From Seison nebaliae (lineage: Eukaryota > Rotifera > Pararotatoria > Seisonacea > Seisonidae), in assembly GCA_023231475.1 (NCBI GenBank), contig JALJEE010001175.1, positions 1 to 64,000 on the forward strand: a stretch of DNA of 64,000 bases, in the 5' to 3' direction. The notes under the pieces were generated by a model. That model did no database searches and was not told the DNA's origin. It saw only the letters and a list, made by a program, of their open reading frames with translations. Each line of letters opens with the position of its first letter. Position 1 is the first letter of the stretch. The translations under genes were made by a program, and so were the position numbers. Of this stretch, positions 56,105-64,000 are shown piece by piece.

Positions 56105-58487
56105 TTGATTGTTTCATGAAAAATTTATCGGGAAAATTTTAATTTTTTAATAAAAACTAATAATTTTTATAGAAAAACATGTTATTCTTTTTCTTCTCAT
56201 ATCAAAATCCAAGTGTTAATATTGGTGATTTTTAGACATCAATGTCTACTTTTAAAATTGTCAAATTATTTCGGTTGAAAATATTCTTGTGAAATTAGTT
56301 AATGAACCTGGAAATTGTACATAAAAATAAAATAAAATTAAGTAAGAAAATCGTAAGGAATCCGAAAGAAAGGGGAAGAGCATTATTTTTCCAATTTTTT
56401 ACCAATTTCCATAAATTTCCATTTGATTTTAAATGAAAGAAGAATTCTGAGAGTCGGCGAAAGAAATTAGAATTATTTAAATGTTTTCACCTTTTTTGCC
56501 TACACTTCCACATTATCCTACGGAATTAAATCATTTCTATATTATTTGTTTAGATCGATCAGAAATGGAGATTGTTGGGAATGCATCTTCGATAAATCAA
56601 TATTCCGCTTCTTTCGCATACGTCATTAAGTAGTTCCATATCCTCCATCTCCACACTTAAAGACTATAGAAAGGGTAATGGAAGACCATGTTGGGAGAAA
56701 GTGTGCTAAGCGACAGATTGAATTCAAATGAAAATTTGTTTTTTCCTTTCCGTTATAATCAGATATCCGTTTTAGTTCGTTCTAAATCCCGAGTTCCATT
56801 GAATATTGTCGTAAGAAAATATTTTATTTTAACTGAAATAAAAGTTTAATTTCATTCTCTCACTACAAATAACCTTACGCAATAATTTAACATTGAATAA
56901 TCCTCCAATTTATTCATATCATATTCATTAAGTCTATCGATGGCATGCGTATGTGATGTCATGGAGCAATCATATTTTATCATCATGACACCTTATAGTA
57001 TTGTGGGATGTGATGTACACAACTGATATGATAATGTTACCAATAGAAAAGTAGATGACACTGATGATAGGAAAGTCGATGGGAACCACATCTGTTGGCA
57101 GTGTATAATTGATTTATTACAGTGGTACAGTAAGAAATGTGAGTAGAAATTTATTGATGAGTAAACGTAACATCATAACATTTGTCATAATATCGAGAAT
57201 TGTTGAACGACATTGAATTTAAATGAATAGTTTTGAGGTATAACCATTCGAAATCTACCAACATCAATTTCAGAATGAAAATTTCTAAAAATTTACAGTG
57301 GAAATTTTTTTCGCTTTAAAATATTTTCCTTTTCCACTTTGACCCTCGTGAAGTGGATGGACGAAGACACATCATTTCGAAAGTAGATTTATCACTTGAT
57401 TTTGTTTTTAAGGAATGCCTGTCCTAACAAGTAAGCGACGTAACTGTTCCATATGTTCCTTGTAACTTTTAATTAGACCTCACATATAATAATTATGAAT
57501 AATTCTCCACTATGTCCATCAAACACATAGAGGAGAACTGATGATATTCGATTAGTTGTGACGACTAAATTTTCTATTTGCGATATTTTTATGGATAGAC
57601 AGCACTAGTTGAATAGTTGAATAATGGAATTTGTCAAAGAAATGTAAAAACATAATTACCTAGGCGGATTTCTGTAGTTACAGAAAGAGGAATAAGCAAA
57701 TTGGAGAAAAAATTCAATAAGACTAATAGTTTTCGACAGGTCCATATATTTGAAGTGGAACTACTTAGGCTTGAATGGTGCCCTTAATTATTTTGTTATT
57801 AGAATCATGGGAACGTTGATGGAGAAAAAATGAGAAAACAAGTTTGGCCTCAATTGAATTATTTCATTTAAATCCTGGAAATACATCAATATTCTGATAT
57901 TATAAGCATCATCCTCTTTCCATTTTTGTTCTTCATAAAAATATTTTTGATGTTTATTGAGATTTATCGATTTTCTTTTATTGTTTATTATATATTTCTG
58001 TATAATTATTAATCGTACGATTTTCCCCAATAATCTCCAAATGATGTTGATGGTATCAATATGTTATTGTGAGTCTTCGATTTCCTTCCAATTCACAATT
58101 TTAAGGTTTTCATTCTTTACTTTCAGATTGAAACTAATCCTTCAATCCTTCTCCTCATCATTTAGGAATGGGATTACCTGACATTCACTATAGTAAAATT
58201 TCAATTAAAAAATATGCTTTGCATTCTCCCAAATCTCTTTTTGTTTTTATAAGTTTTAGTAAAAATAATGACGATTAGTATGAGATAGAAAAGAATTAAT
58301 AAATCTTCCAAGTTAAATAAAGAAATATTTTTGTCGTTTTAATATAATTAGTTTAAATTTTTCGTTCGATTTCACAATAGATGTGTCTAACAGTTTGAGG
58401 AAGGAATCAGTTAAAATAAAGAAAATTAAGTTGAACGATTAAACTAATTGTACGAGATGATGTTGGTGAGCGATTGAGAAAAGATAA
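56105..58487. other. gene-poor region upstream of DYRK
   Basis: About 2.4 kb with no gene I can support. The sequence is AT-rich with a few short frames on both strands and no clear repeats. Confidence 0.5.
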
Positions 58488-60628
58488 ATGGAACAATTTG
58501 AACATCGCCATTCGACCAATAACAAAACTCTAATGGATATAAAGAAGACATATAATTTATCAAAAAATAGACATGACGATCATTCATCACCATTGACTGT
58601 GACACGTATTATGTCAAAAAAGGAGTCAATGATTCGTAACAATCCTAATATGTATAATAAGGAGAACTGCCGACACTTACGTATCACATCTAATGGAAAT
58701 AATGGGAAAGTAACGAAATTTGATGAATTATCATCACCTGGGAAGCATGAGAAATTAATGAGAATAGATAATGGGAATGATAATCGTAAGAAAAGTCAAA
58801 TTAAACATCGAATTCCCAAACGCCTAACAACATTCAATTTACCGTTAACACAAAACTTTCATAATCTCTCAACAAAATCCCACATAATGGATGAGAATGA
58901 ACCAAAAACATTGAATTCAATAACAAATAGTGTCGATACGTTGACGGATGTGAGGAGACTTCGTAACAATGAGAAGAGTTTCTTAAATCTCCCAAACGAC
59001 GCACTGGCAAATGGAGATATTAGTCGTAAGAAATCAGTTCAATTTCCGATGATAAGAAAAAGTAATGAAAATACATCATTAAGTAACCATCATTCCCGTC
59101 AAAATGATAGTAGATTGAAGCGTGTACAACATTCGTCTCTATTTCCTAAAGGTTAAATTCATTACTTCAAAACATAAAAATTATTCTTTTCTGAACAAAC
59201 AGACGTGTTGAATAAATATTCGAATGAATTGACTCCATTCGAAAAAATCGAAATATTCTCCTATAAAGATATTTTTTATTTTGGAAATAATGCAAAAAAA
59301 CTATCGTCCCATTCAAATGAAATTAATCATCAATTGAAGAAATTTTTATCTTATTTCAAATCTTCAGAGAATGAAGCATTGGATCGGATTGATAAGAAGC
59401 TTTTCGTTGCAATCACAGCAAACATTTACAATGATGAACATGGTAACTACAAGAAAATGTTGAATGATCATATTTCCTACCGATATGAAATCATCGATAC
59501 TTTGGGTAAAGGAAGCTTTGGTCAAGTTTTATTGTGCCAAGATCATAAAACTGGACATCATGTCGCCATAAAACTTATACGTAATAAGAAGAAGTTTTTC
59601 TCCAAATTATTTTTAGGAATTTCACATTTTGTAAATTAAAAAAAAATAGATTTCGCGATCAAGGAGCGATAGAAGTAAAGATTTTAAAACATTTGAAAAA
59701 AATTGATTTAAAATCAAAAGAACGATCAATTAATTGTGTACATATTCAAGATTATTTTTATTTCCGTAATCATTTATGTATTTCATTCGAAGTTCTTGGG
59801 TTCGTTTCATTTGGTTAACAATAAAGACGTAATTTCAATTTCTAGAAAGAATCTATATGAAGTGTTGAAAAGTATTCGATATAAAGGATTTCCATTAAAA
59901 AATATTCGGATAATCGCAAAACAAATACTTCAATGCTTATCTGTTCTAGAAGAAGAAAAAATTATACATTGTGATTTGAAACCTGTTAACATTTTCCTTT
60001 AATTCGTCACACATTTCAAGTTAAATAGGAAAATATCTTGATCGTTGGGAAGAATATTGAACAAGTTAAAGTTATTGATTTTGGTAGTGGTTGTTATGAA
60101 TCCCAACAAAGTTCTATTTTACAATTTCTAATTTAAAGAAGTTTTTGTAGTTTATACTTATATCCAAAGTCGTTTTTATCGAGCACCTGAAATTGTTCTG
60201 GGATTACGATATACTTGCTCGATTGACATGTGGAGTTTTGGATGTATTTTATGTGAACTTCTTAATGGTTCGCCAATATTCCCCGGTGAAAACGAAGCAG
60301 AACTTTTAGCAATGATTATGGAATGTCAAGGTATTCCTCCACAATCCTTACTTGACAAAGGTAAAAGAAGTAGCTTATTTTTCGATGTAGATCTATCACC
60401 ACGGAAACTCGTCAATTCGAAAGGAGTGAAAAGAATACCAGATTCTAAACGTTTAAGTAAATTGTTGAAAACGAAAAATAGAGATTTCATTGATTTCGTG
60501 GACTGCTGTTTACAGTTAGCCATTTTTCTTTTTCAAACGTTAATACATTGGCATTTTCTAGATGGGAAAGGACAAACAGAATTAAGGCCTCTGAAGCATT
60601 TAATCATCCGTGGTTATTAGATATCTAA
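58488..60628 (+). CDS. class II DYRK protein kinase
   Basis: About seven exons. A ~220-residue basic, Asn/Ser-rich N-terminus is followed by the DYRK homology box ([20 protein letters not shown]) and the kinase domain: [32 protein letters not shown] (Lys), IIHCDLKP (catalytic Asp), [11 protein letters not shown], the activation YxY in [14 protein letters not shown], and [21 protein letters not shown] 48-nt intron at about 60519-60561 must be spliced to give [20 protein letters not shown] then DI-stop at 60628. Without it the frame ends wrongly at 60620. DYRK2/3/4-type kinases autophosphorylate the second Tyr and act on Ser/Thr substrates in cytoskeleton and cell-cycle control. Confidence 0.92.
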
Positions 60629-60849
60629 TAATGCTCATATAATATGATTCTTTAATTATTTATTTCAAATTATTTGATTCTATAAAATATGTTGTTAATA
60701 CATTCTTATTGATCGTTGTCTGACTTCGCAAACTATGACCATATTCTATTACTTATATACCATTATATTCTTATTTATTTATTTAAAGAATGAGGAAATC
60801 ATAAAGAAGGAAAAAAAATATAAAATAAATCCGTAAATTCGCATACAGG

Positions 60850-61400
60850 GATAGTTCAAACGCCACTCTCGAGAAGAATCCTTAGAGCGCTAGACTGATT
60901 TGTTTCCATCATGGTCTTCGCAGAATTTAAGGTGGGTACCTGTTCATCACGTAACCGAGACACTGATCAGAACGAGAAGATGAACTCACGAAATTCAGTA
61001 GAGAGAAGTAAGTGGTTTATCGAATGAGTTGTCGTGGAGAAGTAGCAAATACGAGAATGTCGTCAGCGTATGCGAGTGCTACGGGAATTCGCATGTCGTT
61101 AATGTTGTTGTTGTAAAGTTCATTCAATTGGAGAATGACCCAGTCAAGAGTGAGGCCGAAAAGCCAAGGTCCCAGGATGGAACCTTGTGTGACGTCATTG
61201 TTGGCCAGGAAAGGAGTTCCCAGATTATGATCGAATGATACCGACACGGTGGAAAAGAAACATAATTGACGGAGAAAACGCAAAACCATATTCGGTGTGT
61301 TCCTAACTACGGTGGAGGAGAAAGCCGGTATCACATCAATACGAAAGCTTTCTATGCATCGAGAAAGAACGCTTATGATACGGAAAATTGAAATTGTTAG
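60850..61400 (-). mobile_element. LINE reverse-transcriptase pseudogene
   Basis: The minus strand shows decayed RT motifs in order: LDA-stop-KAF (motif with the first catalytic Asp, near 61345), VTQGSILGPWLFGLTLDW (QG..LGP.LF block) and ALAYADDILVFATS (YADD box). Then a degraded post-catalytic part contains TLNSAKTMMETN. The in-frame stop and frame changes make it inactive. GC content and codon use are higher than in the surroundings, which suggests a fairly recent insertion or a different family from the fragments at 33.8 and 48.8 kb. Confidence 0.85.
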
Positions 61401-61679
61401 ATATAATTATTATATAGAAGTATAATAATAATAAATAATTAAATATAATTTTATAATTAATATAATTGTTAAATTGATAGGGGAATAATATGATACTTAT
61501 CCTAACGAGCATATAACATTATTTGATTGCAAAAATAAGAACTATATGTTTACTACGGTTAATAGAAGTTCCAAAGAAAAATCAATAGTATTATCAATAT
61601 GACATGATTTTATTAGAGAAAGGTTAATGTAATATTATGTTAATTTAATTTAATAAATCATTCTTACTGTTAAATTTAG

Positions 61680-62255
61680 TTAACAGAAACTGGGAACGTC
61701 AAAAACGGATGGATCATCTACTCCAGTTTTGAAATCGGAGAAGATGAAGGTTGAATCGAACTTCATGCCCTTGGTCATTCCTTCAGCACCTTCGAACACT
61801 GGAACACAACTATCGGTTATTCCGACTGTGTATTCTCCTCTTGCACCTTCAAATTCGAAACTTCCGTGCCAGATGTTGACGGAAATGCCTTCGTCTCCAC
61901 CAAGGTTCGAGGTTGCAACTAAGGTTGCATCGTCAGGAACACAACGACGATTTGGTGATTCTGGAACACCTTTCTTACAATATTGTAATTTCTCATTGAA
62001 AGTATATGTCGTATTGGTGTTGTAGTCAACATTGACAAAGAATCCTTCGGCTTTTCCGTGAAGTTCGATCACATTAACATTCTTATCGGCATCTCCATAT
62101 AATTGCATAAATCCTTTTCGTGGTGGCAATGGTTTTTTTCCTTTGATGGCGAACGTTTTCTCATACATCGACATGGTAAATTGTCCAGACATGCAACACC
62201 GTTCATCTGCAAAGGCTACTGCCAAAAAAAGACTGATCAATAAAATAAGTTTCAT
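61680..62255 (-). CDS. ependymin-related secreted protein
   Basis: 191 residues from the Met giving MKLILLISLFLAVAFADERC, a clear signal peptide (the frame stays open 21 codons further upstream). Ependymin-family marks: CCMSGQFTMSMYEK after the signal, YTFNEKLQYCKKG, SVNIWHGS, YTVGITDSCVPVFE, and the C-terminal GVDDPSVFDVPSFC, close to the G.KDPSVF.PPS.C end of EPDR proteins. The ~6 Cys are in the expected places. These are secreted, glycosylated, lipid- and Ca2+-binding pocket proteins of extracellular matrix and lysosome. Single exon here, whereas many animal EPDR genes have introns. Confidence 0.88.
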   Translation of the reverse strand: MKLILLISLFLAVAFADERCCMSGQFTMSMYEKTFAIKGKKPLPPRKGFMQLYGDADKNVNVIELHGKAEGFFVNVDYNTNTTYTFNEKLQYCKKGVPESPNRRCVPDDATLVATSNLGGDEGISVNIWHGSFEFEGARGEYTVGITDSCVPVFEGAEGMTKGMKFDSTFIFSDFKTGVDDPSVFDVPSFC

Positions 62256-62929
62256 ATTTTGTTCGGAAATTGGTATATTAAATTCATTTGTAGAACTTCG
62301 TCCTTTTATAGAATTCAATATACATATAATCTGTCAAATGATCTGTCAATATTTGAATATCATTGAAACGCGACTTCCATCGATAACGTGTTAACTTAAC
62401 AAGTTAACATCGATAACACAAAATAAAATGAAATTCTCAATATATCATTTTTTCGCAATATTTGATGTTATTGATTTAGCCAAAAATCGAAGTTAGCATT
62501 GAAATCTTTAATATCGAGCTGTAATTAATATTTTCTGGGATCAGTTCCGAAATAGTGAAAATTATTTTACTTTCATCGAAAAATCGATAGAAGTTAATAA
62601 GGAACATAAAGATAAAACCACTTTCCCAAAATGTAAATGAAGTTTAAAATTTTATTATAGAAGTAGACGAACAAATACATGAAAAAATTGAAATATCTAA
62701 TAATTTGACATTTTGGTACTGAAGTATGAGCAGTAATGTAAGTATGTTACTGTTGAATATCTGGTAGTATCTAGGAAACAATAAACTTAAGTAAGGGTAG
62801 AAAAATCTGTTGTAAATCGATGTTGTATATCTAGGTATTGTTGAAGCAGTGATAAATCCAGTAGATCAGATATCAATATGACTAATGAATAAAATTAATA
62901 AAACTAAAGTGTTTGATTGTTGTGATCTG
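62256..62929. other. intergenic, no gene seen
   Basis: Promoter side of the ependymin-related gene. It has a short direct repeat (tcgataacgtgttaacttaacaagttaacatcgataaca) near 62381-62418 that is also partly palindromic. Confidence 0.45.
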
Positions 62930-63060
62930 AAGATGTTCCTTTTCAAGAGTATTTATGTTCTCTATTGTCGATCTTTCTCCATTTCCGATTTAATTGGCTA
63001 GGCGGTATCTTTCTCTATTAGAGAAGATTGTTGCTTGGAATTTACCGACTCCATATCTAA
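62930..63060 (+). mobile_element. LINE fragment
   Basis: About 130 nt clearly related to 34120-34250. In the shared frame it reads FSIVDLSPFP-stop, then LARRYLSLLEKIVAWNLPTP, against FSIVDLPPFRFLLAKRYLSL, LEKMDASEF at the other copy. Stop-containing and isolated. Confidence 0.7.
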
Positions 63061-64000
63061 AAACATAAGTTTTTTTATGATTTTTGCGATTTTTCTATTA
63101 TTTTTGGCTTATGTTAGTTTTACATACAAAAATGGTATACGTATATCACCATTATTCAATTGATTTATAATTTATGAGTTTTGCACCAATTCAGAGACTT
63201 TTGCCATTTGCCTATCAAAATCCTATTAATCAGCATAATTTTTCATATATCCTAATTATTTTAACTTTTAATCTCGTTTCTTGTAATTCGGAAACTTTCC
63301 TTGTGAGATAATTCCAAAAACTGAACAGCGTGATAATATTAGAAGATATCATAACTCACGAGGATAATGGTAGAACATTCTGTTTCAACCGGTGTTGAGT
63401 TCAATGAATCCAAACTGGAAGATTCAAAGAAATATCTAAACTTTTCAACTTAAATTCGAAATTATTCATATGAATAATGAAAACAAAATATCAGGGAATA
63501 AAAAAAATTTGCTCGTTTTTTATCAGTTTTCTTCAAATTCGTTTCTGATCTACATTTGACTACTCTTTATTCGTGCTTGTGAAAAATTTTCCAGGTAATC
63601 CACATAACCACACACCTGTCATGGACCGATGGTTTTCCCAAGGTTTTCCCGCACTTTTTAAAGTATGGTCAGTGTTAGTATGGTCCGAATGAATAATGTT
63701 GGTTGTCCGAATATTATCGCAAAGATAGATAATATGAATCTTTTATTGTTTCTGAAATTTGTTGATTGCATCCTATTCCATATCAGAGATCGTACCTATT
63801 TTCAGTTTTAGGAATAGTTTTTCTCAAAATAGAAATATGTTGGGTGTTAATGATTATTAATATTTTTTAAATTTTCCAGTTTCTAAATATTATGATGGAA
63901 ATCCTTTAGTTGTAACAACAAAGTTGTTTTAAAATAGTTAGATGATATATTCTTTTTTGAATAACCAAAAGTGAATAATGGACTAAATTTAGTTCTAACT
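63061..64000. other. intergenic, no gene seen
   Basis: AT-rich to the end of the window, with no supported feature. Confidence 0.5.

Noticed and set aside
60228-60620. DYRK C-terminus ending at 60620
   Set aside because: That end ignores an intron; splicing at about 60519-60561 restores the conserved [10 protein letters not shown] ending and stops at 60628.
61729-62025. Plus-strand frame over the ependymin-related gene
   Set aside because: Antisense shadow; the minus strand has a signal peptide and family motifs.

Overview
The window is AT-rich, intron-containing nuclear DNA from a compact animal genome. Introns are mostly about 40-60 nt with GT..AG ends. Many genes have clear animal homologues: the axonemal WD40 protein SPAG16, a NOX2-like NADPH oxidase, the APC/C parts APC11 and FZR1/Cdh1, a four-finger Gfi1/Senseless factor, an ependymin-related protein and a class II DYRK kinase. 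SPAG16 implies motile cilia or flagellated sperm, which argues against nematodes. AT-richness, short introns and retention of NOX2-like and ependymin-related genes fit a small-genome invertebrate, but I cannot name the lineage.

Layout. 0.9-9.1 kb: three intronless paralogues of a divergent family (a fourth is at 35.4-36.8 kb). I read these as ubiquitin-specific-protease-like cysteine proteases, with one copy of a structured dispersed repeat and one small 'HTVRYYG' ORF between them. 9.2-14.2 kb: a Qc-SNARE, a U1-type zinc-finger protein, two tandem tail-anchored membrane proteins with a KASH-like look, and BUD31. 14.4-14.9 kb: a ~31-nt tandem repeat beside a second HTVRYYG ORF. 15.8-26.5 kb: mEAK-7, SPAG16, a small membrane protein, a NOX2-like oxidase, an AGC pseudokinase and APC11. 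27.1-31.6 kb: FZR1/Cdh1 with a very long low-complexity N-terminus. 32-35 kb: structured repeats, decayed LINE sequence, a type I membrane protein and tRNA-Ile(AAU). 37-42 kb: secreted proteins, an intronless calcineurin B and unknown genes. 42.7-43.8 kb: Gfi1/Senseless, next to a gene-poor stretch of about 6 kb. 49.9-56.1 kb: PNPT1, beta-ureidopropionase (UPB1), a PLAT-domain protein and an unknown gene. 58.5-60.6 kb: DYRK. 60.8-63.1 kb: LINE remnants and the ependymin-related gene.

The genes do not form operons. Several sit head to head over short shared promoters: the Qc-SNARE with the zinc-finger gene (184 bp), mEAK-7 with SPAG16 (387 bp), and APC11 with FZR1 (663 bp, a ligase RING subunit and its activator). 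The best candidate for something undescribed is the USP-like family. The second is the dispersed repeat with two hairpins, one of which shows compensatory base changes between copies. Exon models were built by eye from reading frame, splice sites and homology recalled from known families; no search was run.
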